DNA of 64,000 nucleotides, from positions 37,372,676 through 37,436,675 of the forward strand of contig CM049311.1 of assembly GCA_026874595.1 (NCBI GenBank), in the 5' to 3' direction. Below the pieces are notes generated by a model. That model was given only the letters and a program-made list of their open reading frames with translations, did no database searches and had not been told where the DNA came from. Shown in pieces: positions 10,912 through 22,599 of this stretch. The DNA is from Sipunculus nudus (Eukaryota; Annelida; Sipuncula; Golfingiida; Sipunculidae). The position numbers were made by a program, and so were the translations under genes. Numbering within the stretch: position 1 is the first letter of the stretch; the number at the start of each line of letters is the position of its first letter.

Positions 10912-13252
10912 GTGGAAGACCATACAAATACCCACTCACACACCTTCACAATTTAAATAAAAATAAATACAATATGGCATATTAATCAGCAAGCTTAAAT
11001 GCCGATACATTTTCCTGCAAGCCTAGCAGATAAGAGTTTTAAATTTCAAAGAGATGGAAAATGTTCACCGAAGGGAAATACCTATATAGTAAACGAGAAA
11101 AAAATGGCAAAAACTATTTCATGCGGGGAAATCATTAAAGGCACAATTTAAACTAAACAGAACAAGTGGAAGACGATACAAACACCCACTCACCCCCCCC
11201 CCCCCCCCCACACACACTAATTTGAATAAAATAAATACAATATGGCATATTAATCAGCAAGCTTAAATGCCTATACATTTTCCTGCAAGGTGAGTAGATA
11301 ATAAGAGTTTTAAATTTCAAAGAGATGGAAAATGTTCACCGAAGGGAAATACCTATATAGTAAACGAGAAAAAAATGGCAAAAACTATTTCATGCGGGAA
11401 AATCATTAAAGGCACAATTTAAACTAAACAGAACAAGTGGAAGACGATACAAACACCCACTCACCCCCCCCCCCCACACTAATTTGAATAAAATAAATAC
11501 AATATGGCATATTAATCAGCAAGCTTAAATGCCTATACATTTTCCTGCAAGGTGAGTAGATAATAAGAGTTTTAAATTTCAAAGAGATGGAAAATGTTCA
11601 CCGAAGGGAAATACCTATATAGTAAACGAGAAAAAAATGGCAGAAACAATTTCATGTTGGGAAATCATTAAAGGCACAATTTAAACTAAACAGAACAAGT
11701 GGAAGACCATACAAACACCCACTCATCCGCCCCCCCCCCCACAATTTGAATAAAATAAATACAACATGGCATTATAATCAGCAAGCTTAAATGCCTATAC
11801 AATTACCTGCAAGGTGAGTAGTTAATAAGAGTTTTAAATTTCAAAGAGATGGAAAATGTTCACCGAAGGGAAATACCTATATAGTAAACGAGAAAAAAAT
11901 GGCAGAAACAATTTCATGTTGGGAAATCATTAAAGGCACAATTTAAACTAATCAGAACAAGTGGAAGACCATACAAACACCCACTCACCCGCCCCCCCCC
12001 CCCCCACAATTTGAATAAAATAAATACAACATGGCATATTAATCAGAAAGCTTACATGCCTATACATTTTCCTGCAAGGTGAGTAGATAATAAGAGTTTT
12101 AAATTTCAAAGAGATGGAAAATGTTCACCGAAGGGAAATACCTATATAGTAAACGAGAAAAAAATGGCAAAAACAATTTCATGTTGGGAAATCATTAAAG
12201 GCACAATTTAAACTAAACAGAACAAGTGGAAGACCATACAAACACCCACTCACACAACCCCCACAATTTGAATAAAATAAATACAATATGGCATATTAAT
12301 CAGAAAGCTTACATGCCTATACATTTTCCTGCAAGGTGAGTAGATAATAAGAGTTTTAAATTTCAAAGAGATGGAAAATGTTCACCGAAGGGAAATACCT
12401 GTATAGTAAACGAGAAAAAAATGGTAAAAACAATTTCATGCGGGGAAATCATTAAAGGCACAATTTAAACTAAACAGAACAAGTGGAAGACCATACAAAC
12501 ACCCACTCACCCCCCCCCCCATAATTTGAATAAAATAAATACAATATGGCATATTAATCAGCAAGCTTAATTGCCTATACATTTTCCTGCAAGCTGAGTA
12601 GATAATAAGAGTTTTAAATTTCAAAGAGATGGTAAATGTTCACCGAAGGGAAATACCTGTATAGTAAACGAGAAAAAAATGGCAAAAACAATTTCATGCG
12701 GGGAAATCATTAAAGGCACAATTTAAACTAAACAGAACAAGTGGAAGACGATACAAACACCCACTCACCCCCCCCCCCATAATTTGAATAAAATAAATAC
12801 AATATGGCATATTAATCAGCAAGCTTAATTGCCTATACATTTTCCTGCAAGGTGAGTAGATAATAAGAGTTTTAAATTTCAAAGAGATGGAAAATGTTCA
12901 CCGAAGGGAAATACCATATAGTAAACGAGAAAAAAAATGGCAAAAACTATTTCATGCGGGGAAATCATTAAAGGCACAATTTAAACTAATCAGAACAAGT
13001 GGAAGACCATACAAACACCCACTCACACAACCCCCACAATTTGAATAAAATAAATACAATATGGCATATTAATCAGAAAGCTTACATGCCTATACATTTT
13101 CCTGCAAGGTGAGTAGATAATAAGAGTTTTAAATTTCAAAGAGATGGAAAATGTTCACCGAAGATAAAGACCTGTATAGTAAACGAGAGGAGATGGCAAA
13201 ACAATTTCATGCGGGAAAATCATTAAAGGCACAATTTAAACTTAACAGAAAG
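10912..13252. repeat. Satellite array, nine ~260-bp units with poly-C
   Basis: Units begin with AAGTGGAAGAC at about 10912, 11164, 11435, 11697, 11959, 12224, 12481, 12739 and 12997. Each holds CACCCACTCAC, then a poly-C tract of variable length, ATTTGAATAAAATAAATAC, AAGCTTAAATGCC, CGAAGGGAAATACC and CATTAAAGGCACAATTTAAAC. Units are very similar apart from the C tract; the units at 12224 and 12997 replace it with ACACAACCCCC. The short minus-strand frames (12436-12624, 12694-12882) are repeat by-products. Confidence 0.95.
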
Positions 13253-13541
13253 AAGAATATATGTTTGACAAAATTACGCAAAATAATGTCAAATGCATGA
13301 CCCACCATGCAAGAGTTCATGGTCAACAGAGCAGATACGATACGTGTCGCGATACTTCACTACATGGTGCACGATACATTACATATATAATAATATTAGG
13401 GTGAAGATTTCAAGTCATTGCTCTCTAGTTAGATCGCGTTTCAAGCTCACCAAGCTGTTGCCTTCACAATACAGGAATACTGATGATGAAACGGGCTATT
13501 TAGTTGCTTTAATTTTACGCTGCTAGCCAATCAGATGTAGT

Positions 13542-14014
13542 TTAAAGGTGCCCATTCACCTACATTTTGAAAAAGAATTGATGTTATTTCTAGCTTCCTC
13601 TCTGTATATATTTTTGATCTAAGGATAATTTTGGTTGTAAAAAGTTCTTAAAATGTCCTAGTGAAGGATGTATGAACTTGTTTATCAAGAACATGTTTGT
13701 AAACACAGCAATGTTTACAAACGCGAAAAGCATGTACCCTAAGGTGGTAGGTTGCATATACGTGGAGCTAGAAAGGTCACCAGTTGCAAAACGCCACTTG
13801 CAAAGCTCTTGCTTATCTGACTTGCTGTCAGATGCCCTTGTTGAATTTGTTTTAATTATTTTGGCGGGCCCCAACATATTATAAACACGTTGATATGAAC
13901 AAAACAAGAAGCCTTTGTGCGGTGATATCCACGTTTTCTTACCTATTTTTTATAAAAGTTTCAAGGGATTACCTTTAGTTTATACAGGTCAGATAGGTGA
14001 TTGGACCCCTTTAA
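13542..14014. mobile_element. TTAA-type MITE (family M1), copy in unit 1
   Basis: Flanked by TTAA at 13542-13545 and 14011-14014. The left terminus reads AGGTGCCCATTCACCTA and the reverse complement of the right reads AGGGGTCCAATCACCTATC, an imperfect inverted repeat. TTAA target sites are used by piggyBac and Kolobok transposons. Related insertions lie at 32110-32456 and at 32756-33149 plus 35354-35414. No transposase is encoded. Confidence 0.75.
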
Positions 14015-14249
14015 CTGATTTCTGACCAGTGATGTTTCGCCTTACTTACAATAGACCGCTGACCATTATTTAATGCCGGTGGTTCAATATAAAGCTTTCG
14101 TTTGGATGGTCACGTATCGTGAGCGTTTCGATACAGGGACCTCTGACGATACCGATATGGTATTTGACTTTGTATTGCGATGTCCTGGTGCATCAGTGAA
14201 TCGGTACAGACCTACTCTTCAGCGATGCGGTCTTGGTTGTCTTAGATAC

Positions 14250-14570
14250 GTTTACCGGGCGCACGGTATGCGGTAAGCGATATGCGAAGAGATTATATTT
14301 GTAGTTATTTTATGATAAAGCCTTTACAGGGCCCGCGGTATGCGGCATGAGACACGGTTAAAATGAGACACAGTTGAAATGGAATTCTCAGGGGATAATT
14401 GGATCCGCATACCGCATATGACATACGAATGCAGAGCAATCTAGGGGGCTTCGACATCACCGTGACCGTACCGCAGTGTTTTAAAGCAAAGTAAATCACA
14501 GACGCGATTTTATTTAACATTCCGCATACCGTGTTATGTTGCGGTTATCCGCACACCGCGCCCGGTAAAC
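14250..14570. mobile_element. MITE with GTTTACCGGGCGC ends, copy in unit 1
   Basis: The left end reads GTTTACCGGGCGCACGGT and the right end is its near reverse complement (ending GCGCCCGGTAAAC). Internal copies of CGGTATGCGG / CCGCATACCG occur in both orientations (near 14265, 14333, 14405 and 14522). The element is about 321 bp and non-coding. Confidence 0.7.
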
Positions 14571-15435
14571 GCAACCTAGGTGGCATTCCTAATATATGCG
14601 CATGCAGTGCGTAGCTTTAAATCAGACACAATATTCTCTTTGAGTGTTTCCAAGTATGTCTATACAGTACGTGTATGCGTATCTCATATAATTCCGTCCT
14701 GCAAAGTGCATATTTCCATCTAAGAAATATTGCTGAAATAAGGCGTAATCTTTCTCATATCTATCTAAAATGCCTGTGCAGGCGAGGGTGACGTCACGTC
14801 TGGGCATGTGCAAATATTCACTTATCTGCTAGATAAATAACAGTCTGTTTAAAACAGCGTTATATATTATTGTATATATATATATTGTTATATATGGTGC
14901 AAAAAGGTTTCACCATGTAAAGCCAACTTTTATTTTTTATTCACTGGTAAAAAATACGTCAGCGTATTGTGTACAAAATAACATGTTCCCCATTACATGG
15001 TCTGGCATCTCTGGACTTTTTTTTCATCGTATCAACCACCTTGCATTCTCAGTACCTTATAAGCCCCTACTTGTTAAACCAGCAGTAAATGTATCTATGT
15101 TTGTTGGTAAAGCTGTTGCAAATGTTGCGCCAGAAATTTCGAACAAGTTCCCGTCAAATGTTTGATATTCGGAAATATAGACTTGTTTTTAGGGAAGAGA
15201 ATATTTAATTTATTATGGGTGTTTGTAATTATATTCTTCATACTGTACCTCCCAAGTAGGGGCAAACGATCCCAAATGGTAATAATTTTCAGGAGATTAA
15301 GCGATGGGTTCTGCTAAGAAATGTGTGTTATCATATTAAACATATTGTCATATTCCTGTTACCTGGTAATACCTGGTCAATTCATATTACCCAATTTTTA
15401 TCATGTGGTTCATATTACCAGAGAACATGTGTTTT

Positions 15436-15830
15436 AGGAACCATGCCTGCTGGAAAGGGTTCACACAGGTTGTTGAATTGAGAACCGTAAGCTTGAGGAG
15501 ACCAGTGATATGACTGTGGGGAAAGAAATCGCCAATTCATCTCCATCATCTTCAGTGCATTCTAAATAAGGATTCCAGGTAGAACCCAAAAGGGTTCTTC
15601 GCAGATGACTGAGTGGGGAACCTTTAAGGGTTCTTAATGGAACCTTAAACACATGGTTCTTTTTGGAACCTCCGAAAGGGGTTTTTTATGGAACCTTACA
15701 GGTTCCATCTAGAAACTATTCAAAGGTACCGGGAAGAACCCTTGAAGGTTCTTTACAGTGGAATGAGTTGGGAAACTTGAAGGAATCTTTGTGGTACCCT
15801 AGGTATATCGTTCTTTATGGAACCTTCAGA
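15436..15830. repeat. GGTTCC/GGAACC palindromic cluster, unit 1
   Basis: Dense irregular array of GGTTCY and RGAACC words, many pairing as short palindromes such as AGAACCCAAAAGGGTTCT. More than a dozen half-sites lie within 400 bp. Similar arrays occur in non-autonomous DNA transposons of aquatic animals; I cannot define its ends. Confidence 0.65.
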
Positions 15831-16227
15831 GAAGACTTTTCTTTGAAAGTCCTGGATGTGATATAAACATGTAGGCTAAATTATGTAGAAGGGTATTGGA
15901 CATTTATTTTTCATTTTCCTCAGAATTATTTTATCTGACCAAATGGAGCCTGCTCAGGGAGGGTTAACATTTCATTTTGTGTGTGCCGAAGAAACGTAAC
16001 AAATATGTATTCGTTAATACTGCCTTCTGGTAAAGAATAACACTGTGGATGGATTATATGGCATATATAAAAGTAATTTCGTTTTTAATTTGTGAGCATG
16101 ATAATGCCTTCCCTGTGGAATAAAAACATAGTATTACAGAACCATGGATTAAATATCTTCATACCGTAAGTCATATGTTATACGGCCTTTTGCACATGGA
16201 TTGACACTGGCAAATGCATTTCGCATT

Positions 16228-16700
16228 TTAAAGGTGCCCATTCACCTACATTTTGAAAAAGAATTGATGTTATTTCTAGCTTCCTCTCTGTATATATTTT
16301 TGATCTAAGGATAATTTTGGTTGTAAAAAGTTCTTAAAATGTCCTAGTGAAGGATGTATGAACTTGTTTATCAAGAACATGTTTGTAAACACAGCAATGT
16401 TTACAAACGCGAAAAGCATGTACCCTAAGGTGGTAGGTTGCATATACGTGGAGCTAGAAAGGTCACCAGTTGCAAAACGCCACTTGCAAAGCTCTTGCTT
16501 ATCTGACTTGCTGTCAGATGCCCTTGTTGAATTTGTTTTAATTATTTTGGCGGGCCCCAACATATTATAAACACGTTGATATGAACAAAACAAGAAGCCT
16601 TTGTGCGGTGATATCCACGTTTTCTTACCTATTTTTTATAAAAGTTTCAAGGGATTACCTTTAGTTTATACAGGTCAGATAGGTGATTGGACCCCTTTAA
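16228..16700. mobile_element. TTAA-type MITE (family M1), copy in unit 2
   Basis: Duplicate of the MITE at 13542-14014, carried by the tandem duplication and not by a new insertion. Confidence 0.75.
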
Positions 16701-16935
16701 CTGATTTCTGACCAGTGATGTTTCGCCTTACTTACAATAGACCGCTGACCATTATTTAATGCCGGTGGTTCAATATAAAGCTTTCGTTTGGATGGTCACA
16801 TATCGTGAGCGTTTCGATACAGGGACCTCTGACGATACCGATATGGTATTTGACTTTGTATTGCGATGTCCTGGTGCATCAGTGAATCGGTACAGACCTA
16901 CTCTTCAGCGATGCGGTCTTGGTTGTCTTAGATAC

Positions 16936-17256
16936 GTTTACCGGGCGCACGGTATGCGGTAAGCGATATGCGAAGAGATTATATTTGTAGTTATTTTATG
17001 ATAAAGCCTTTACAGGGCCCGCGGTATGCGGCATGAGACACGGTTAAAATGAGACACAGTTGAAATGGAATTCTCAGGGGATAATTGGATCCGCATACCG
17101 CATATGACATACGAATGCAGAGCAATCTAGGGGGCTTCGACATCACCGTGACCGTACCGCAGTGTTTTAAAGCAAAGTAAATCACAGACGCGATTTTATT
17201 TAACATTCCGCATACCGTGTTATGTTGCGGTTATCCGCACACCGCGCCCGGTAAAC
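16936..17256. mobile_element. MITE with GTTTACCGGGCGC ends, copy in unit 2
   Basis: Duplicate of 14250-14570 carried by the tandem duplication. Confidence 0.7.
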
Positions 17257-18121
17257 GCAACCTAGGTGGCATTCCTAATATATGCGCATGCAGTGCGTAG
17301 CTTTAAATCAGACACAATATTCTCTTTGAGTGTTTCCAAGTATGTCTATACAGTACGTGTATGCGTATCTCATATAATTCCGTCCTGCAAAGTGCATATT
17401 TCCATCTAAGAAATATTGCTGAAATAAGGCGTAATCTTTCTCATATCTATCTAAAATGCCTGTGCAGGCGAGGGTGACGTCACGTCTGGGCATGTGCAAA
17501 TATTCACTTATCTGCTAGATAAATAACAGTCTGTTTAAAACAGCGTTATATATTATTGTATATATATATATTGTTATATATGGTGCAAAAAGGTTTCACC
17601 ATGTAAAGCCAACTTTTATTTTTTATTCACTGGTAAAAAATACGTCAGCGTATTGTGTACAAAATAACATGTTCCCCATTACATGGTCTGGCATCTCTGG
17701 ACTTTTTTTTCATCGTATCAACCACCTTGCATTCTCAGTACCTTATAAGCCCCTACTTGTTAAACCAGCAGTAAATGTATCTATGTTTGTTGGTAAAGCT
17801 GTTGCAAATGTTGCGCCAGAAATTTCGAACAAGTTCCCGTCAAATGTTTGATATTCGGAAATATAGACTTGTTTTTAGGGAAGAGAATATTTAATTTATT
17901 ATGGGTGTTTGTAATTATATTCTTCATACTGTACCTCCCAAGTAGGGGCAAACGATCCCAAATGGTAATAATTTTCAGGAGATTAAGCGATGGGTTCTGC
18001 TAAGAAATGTGTGTTATCATATTAAACATATTGTCATATTCCTGTTACCTGGTAATACCTGGTCAATTCATATTACCCAATTTTTATCATGTGGTTCATA
18101 TTACCAGAGAACATGTGTTTT

Positions 18122-18516
18122 AGGAACCATGCCTGCTGGAAAGGGTTCACACAGGTTGTTGAATTGAGAACCGTAAGCTTGAGGAGACCAGTGATATGAC
18201 TGTGGGGAAAGAAATCGCCAATTCATCTCCATCATCTTCAGTGCATTCTAAATAAGGATTCCAGGTAGAACCCAAAAGGGTTCTTCGCAGATGACTGAGT
18301 GGGGAACCTTTAAGGGTTCTTAATGGAACCTTAAACACATGGTTCTTTTTGGAACCTCCGAAAGGGGTTTTTTATGGAACCTTACAGGTTCCATCTAGAA
18401 ACTATTCAAAGGTACCGGGAAGAACCCTTGAAGGTTCTTTACAGTGGAATGAGTTGGGAAACTTGAAGGAATCTTTGTGGTACCCTAGGTATATCGTTCT
18501 TTATGGAACCTTCAGA
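18122..18516. repeat. GGTTCC/GGAACC palindromic cluster, unit 2
   Basis: Duplicate of 15436-15830. Confidence 0.65.
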
Positions 18517-18913
18517 GAAGACTTTTCTTTGAAAGTCCTGGATGTGATATAAACATGTAGGCTAAATTATGTAGAAGGGTATTGGACATTTATTTTTCAT
18601 TTTCCTCAGAATTATTTTATCTGACCAAATGGAGCCTGCTCAGGGAGGGTTAACATTTCATTTTGTGTGTGCCGAAGAAACGTAACAAATATGTATTCGT
18701 TAATACTGCCTTCTGGTAAAGAATAACACTGTGGATGGATTATATGGCATATATAAAAGTAATTTCGTTTTTAATTTGTGAGCATGATAATGCCTTCCCT
18801 GTGGAATAAAAACATAGTATTACAGAACCATGGATTAAATATCTTCATACCGTAAGTCATATGTTATACGGCCTTTTGCACATGGATTGACACTGGCAAA
18901 TGCATTTCGCTCA

Positions 18914-19375
18914 TTAAGAGGGATTTATTTCTGGTTTTTATTAAAGTAATTTATCTTCTAGAGCTTTACCAGTATGACTTACTGAAATGTGGTTGCAGAC
19001 AGAACTGAGTGATAATGATGTTCCACCGAAATGAAACTGAACCTTTTGCTAGGAACACGTGTCAACAACCTCGCCGTCACCTTAACCTTTCAGCGAGATG
19101 TACACGTCAGACTTAATTTACTCGGATTATTTATAATCGATCATCTGTCTTATTTTTCTTTCAATCAGAGGACATGATTTTACTATATATATATATATAT
19201 ATATATATAAAGTAAAATCACTCGACCTGACGAAGGGGTAGCTGAAAAATCAGCAACAGTCTGTATATGTGATCTACATAATTTGATTGACTGAAATGTT
19301 GGCGTTGATGTTACTGTTCTGTTTATGTTCATTGACTCTCTTAAGTCAGCACCTGGAGAATTAAGAAATATATAT
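18914..19375. other. Unassigned DNA with (TA)n
   Basis: A (TA)n tract lies at 19184-19209, followed by GACCTGACGAAGGGG, a phrase of the kind seen at the ends of retroelement tails. There is no coding signal. Confidence 0.5.
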
Positions 19376-20165
19376 TGTTACGGAACCTAATATAAACAGA
19401 TCGCCTATGGGTGATGAACACAAATTTTGTCAAGAAGATAAAAAAATCAGATTCTGTAACACTAGGCTAAGTGAAATGTCTAGGGGAATGAATAAAGAAG
19501 TCAGTGGTTTTATTTTTGTTAACAAATAACTATAATTTATTCTTAAAACAACCCTAACATTACAATACACTAAATCAATACAATTATACAGTAAAATAAA
19601 CAATGTGCACAGTACCTGGATACCAACACCGTCACACGTCACAACGTCACACCGTCAAAGTTCTTTAAATGTATACTCTCGGAGAATGACAGTCCAGTGT
19701 AAAGCTCTTGTAACAATCCAGAAAGTAAATTGAAATCCAAACAAGACTCGTCACAAAATAAAGGAGAATGTCTGAAGAAAATCTATAATTGCCGCACTCG
19801 TCGGATAAGGTCCCACAAACCGACACACACGCTTCTGCGTCCACTGGAATCTTCTCTGCTGCTCTCCCCCGGCTCTAAAACACAACCCCTTTTTATACCT
19901 TTTCACCTCAAGCCGAGAAGCTTCTATTTCTCGAACATTCGAAGAATAATACATTATACACGGTAAGCACGCGTGACAGGAATCATCTAGAAAAACATCG
20001 CTGTGTCTCTACACACCATGGTGTACACGTGAGTTCGCCCCAAGCTAGCATGACAACAAGAGTTCAACCAGTACGGACTAAACCGAGAATGTAACAAGCG
20101 GCCAAGCAAGAGCGCCACAACACAAGCCACGACCGTGCCACACAATAAAATGGGCACCTGTAACA
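19376..20165 (-). mobile_element. Solo LTR, minus orientation
   Basis: A 790-bp block that is the diverged reverse complement of 26906-27704. Read on the minus strand it starts TGTTACAGG and ends CCGTAACA, so it has the TG...CA ends and short inverted repeat of a retroviral-type LTR. The minus strand carries a TATA-like GGTATAAAAAGG (near 19894) about 40 bases before the GAGAGCAGCAGAGAAG stretch. No primer-binding site, gag or pol lies next to it, so it is a solo LTR. Both flanks are (TA)n, which hides any target duplication. Confidence 0.72.
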
Positions 20166-20170
20166 ATATA

Positions 20171-20246
<76 letters not shown>
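20166..20246. repeat. (TA)n microsatellite
   Basis: About 80 bp of nearly pure TA next to the solo LTR. Confidence 0.95.
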
Positions 20247-20248
<2 letters not shown>

Positions 20249-20356
20249 GTTAAGATAGTCGTGAAGAAGAAGACTCAACTTTTTCGCACGTGATGACAGT
20301 GTAGCTTTTAATAATTACCGAATAAATCCTGAAAATAAATTTGTAAACCCGCTTCT
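20247..20356. repeat. 110-bp block shared in inverted orientation with 26781-26893
   Basis: Begins GTTAAGATAGTCGTGAAG and ends near GTAAACCCGCTTCTGTGG. The reverse complement occurs beside the second solo LTR, again separated from it by (TA)n. The order LTR - (TA)n - block is therefore the same in both places. Confidence 0.8.
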
Positions 20357-20358
20357 GT

Positions 20359-20362
<4 letters not shown>

Positions 20363-20399
<37 letters not shown>
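20363..20399. repeat. (TA)n microsatellite
   Basis: Pure TA tract; a further longer one lies at 20606-20659. Confidence 0.95.
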
Positions 20400-20402
<3 letters not shown>

Positions 20403-20601
20403 TCCACAGGTTTTCTACAATAAACAACTACTAGTGTGCTCCATGGTATTACACCATAGCTTTATAATTATTTAAATAAAGAGGAATATAGATTGTCAGA
20501 CATTTTACGAGTTTCATGTACCATGTTGATGTCTGCAAGGTGCTAAGATTATTTTGCACGAAACTACGTATTCGTATAATGTCTGTCGAAACTTGATCCC
20601 T

Positions 20602-20662
<61 letters not shown>

Positions 20663-20941
20663 TGTGTCCAATTTGATTGTCTGAACGCTATTCCTTGTTG
20701 TAATTTTATACAAAATTTAAACAGATGAGTCAATTAAACTGGTAGCATAAATTTAAATGTTTAGATGCATTATAAAACGGAATCTTTAATATGTCGAAGA
20801 ATGGCGATTAGGAATCTTTCCAAAATAAATAACTACTGATGTTGCGCCACTGTTTCCCTTTGTTTTATTCTGAAGATTTCTGTGTTATTGTATTTATTGA
20901 AACGAATTAAGAATCAATCAATGGATGCTGATTTACTTTAG
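20400..20941. other. Unassigned DNA with (TA)n at 20606-20659
   Basis: No gene. A minus-strand frame through this region is opened by the TA tract (Tyr-Ile repeats) and is not a protein. Confidence 0.55.
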
Positions 20942-21197
20942 TACTACCGGCCAGTTTCAAATTTATGCTTCTCCTCAAAGGTGATGGAAAAGGTAACTGC
21001 AAATCAGTTGCCTGGTCACCTTGATAAAAATTACCTACGTTACTCATTCCAATCTGCATCCTGCTTATGCTCAGTGTCTGCCCTCACAGAAGTTCATAAT
21101 GGCATAATATATACAACAGATGAAAGGAAGTGTGGTCTATTGATACTGTTAGATCTTAGTGGAGTATTCGACATCGTGGATCACGAAAAACTCGTAA
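20942..21197 (+). pseudogene. LINE reverse transcriptase fragment (CR1/Jockey-like)
   Basis: The + frame starting at 20942 reads YYRPVSNLCFSSKVMEKV near its start and LLILLDLSGVFDIVDHEKLV at its end. These match the fingers and motif A region of non-LTR retrotransposon reverse transcriptases, where NYRP(V/I)SNL.F.SKV.EK and LLDLS.AFD..DH are typical; the last carries the first catalytic Asp. About 85 codons remain. The similarity stops at 21197, well before the YADD-type motif, so this is a truncated, dead copy. It probably belongs with the C-terminal piece at 22182-22339. The clade is an inference from these motifs alone. Confidence 0.82.
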
Positions 21198-21599
21198 ATC
21201 ATGGTTCGTATCCTCTCTGCATGGTCGTTCCCAGGTGTTTTGTGTTAAAGGAGAATTATCCAGAGCTGGTTTTCCGTATATCCGTATACCGTACGTAGCT
21301 AGAAAATGGACGTCGGTGATTCCTTTAATCAGTTGGTGTATCCGGTGCGTATGCAACTGGGGATAAAGTAAAGCGCTGCGGGAGTAGAGATGTCATCTGT
21401 CAGACGAATACCCTGTCACTGACGTCAAATTGTGGAATTCCCACGTCCGTAACGAAGAGTGTGCTTTTTCAGTCGCTGCAAATGTGCTTGCATACGCATA
21501 CGTACTTCATACGCATATATGGCATCAATCCAAGAGGATATGTGTCCGATTCCTCGCTGCAAATGTATACGAACCGCACACGCAGAATATGCGAACGCA
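21198..21599. other. Unassigned DNA inside the LINE remnant
   Basis: Lies between LINE pieces. Contains words such as CGCATACGTA and GCAAATGTGCTTGC in loose repetition, with no defined element. Confidence 0.4.
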
Positions 21600-21665
21600 T
21601 TAAAGGGTTGGGGAACATCCCACAATAGGGATCCCCCAAATGGCGGAGGCTTGCATTTCTTAGCA
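21600..21665 (-). repeat. Family A fragment, minus strand
   Basis: The reverse complement begins AAGAAATGCAAGCCTCCGCC and continues through ATCCCTATTGTGGGATGTTC. It matches the first ~60 bp of the units at 4436 and 5165 and the start of 48415-48720. Confidence 0.7.
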
Positions 21666-22181
21666 TGCAGATTCATAGTTGCCAATGAAATTCACTTTCA
21701 GGCCTCAAATCAGGATTCCATATTCGTAAGGTCTCGTCAATGCTTCAGTAGACTTCTGTAATTCTCTGCTTCTTGATTTGCCCAACTCCAAAATTTGTCC
21801 ACTTGGTACATTTTTTACTGTGAATATTTCAACGTGACCCTATTGGTACAGTTATAAACAGTTGTAATTCTAAATATATGCAGTTCTAAAATTTAAAAGT
21901 TTTGTTCTTGTCACAGACTGAAAACCTCTTTTATGCCCATGAGTAAAGAATTTTATTAATCACTATTTGAGTATGTTGATGCCTTTGAACTTGCAAACAT
22001 TGTATTTAATTTGTGAAAAGATTAGGCAAGTTTTCATATTTTCATTCAAGATCCAGTGATAATATTTATAATAGCTATCCACTGCTTCCTTTAGCTGTGT
22101 CTTGTAGGCTATATATTCTGTTGACCCAGAATTGTTAATTAAAACTTTGCGCAGATCTTAAATTTCTTTAAAATATACCCC

Positions 22182-22339
22182 GTCCAAAACAATGCAACAC
22201 GGGTCATCACCAAATCAGGGAAGCGGTCTTTGATCTCACCAGTCCTCAGATCACTTCATTGTGTCTACATGGTCTGGCTCCATCTTACCTCTTAGAGCTC
22301 ATTTTCAAAGACATAACACCACATTACCCTGATGTGTAA
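22182..22339 (+). pseudogene. LINE C-terminal fragment (CR1-like), deleted and frameshifted
   Basis: Frame 22182 reads VQNNATRVITKSGKRSL then ISPVLRSLH. After a shift, LHGLAPSYLLELIF runs to a stop at 22337-22339. This mirrors the conserved C-terminal pattern of CR1-type LINE proteins (VQNAAARLV ... HITPVLR.LHWLP ... ALHGLAP.YL..L). The segment between LHWLP and ALHGLAP, usually about 20-25 residues, is missing. It is a pseudogene fragment in the same orientation as 20942-21197. Confidence 0.8.
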
Positions 22340-22371
22340 TTCATCCGCAGCATTATTAAGAGTGCCTTGCA

Positions 22372-22445
22372 CAATATATTGACACTAGAGCTACAAAATC
22401 AATTGACACTAGTGCTGAACAATCCATTGTCACTAGGGCTTCCCA
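22372..22445. repeat. Three short direct repeats (~28 bp)
   Basis: ATTGACACTAGAGCT, ATTGACACTAGTGCT and ATTGTCACTAGGGCT occur at regular spacing just 3' of the LINE stop. Short tandem repeats at the 3' end are typical of CR1-like tails, so this may be the remains of the LINE 3' end (inference). Confidence 0.6.
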
Positions 22446-22595
22446 GGTTGTACCCCTATACTTTGAAAAAAAAAACTACCGCCAGGGACCATAAATTCCA
22501 GAAATACTGAACAAAAGTAAAAACACGAAGCCCCTCAGCGGACACGCGCAAATGATTACATATCTCTCGAATGAACGACTTAAATAGTCATTTAT

Positions 22596-22599
<4 letters not shown>

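Larger units (their letters stand above)
13542..16227. repeat. 2,686-bp tandem duplication, unit 1
   Basis: Matches 16228-18913 base for base at almost every position. The one difference I found is GTCACGTATCG (near 14111) versus GTCACATATCG (near 16797). The unit begins exactly at the 5' end of a TTAA-type MITE and ends after AAATGCATTTCGC. It holds two MITEs and a palindrome array. All its open frames repeat at +2,686 and none resembles a known protein. Confidence 0.95.
16228..18913. repeat. 2,686-bp tandem duplication, unit 2
   Basis: Direct head-to-tail copy of 13542-16227 with no spacer. The junction is TTTCGC joined to ATTTTAAAGG. After 18913 the sequence diverges to CATTAAGAGGGATTT. 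Confidence 0.95.
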
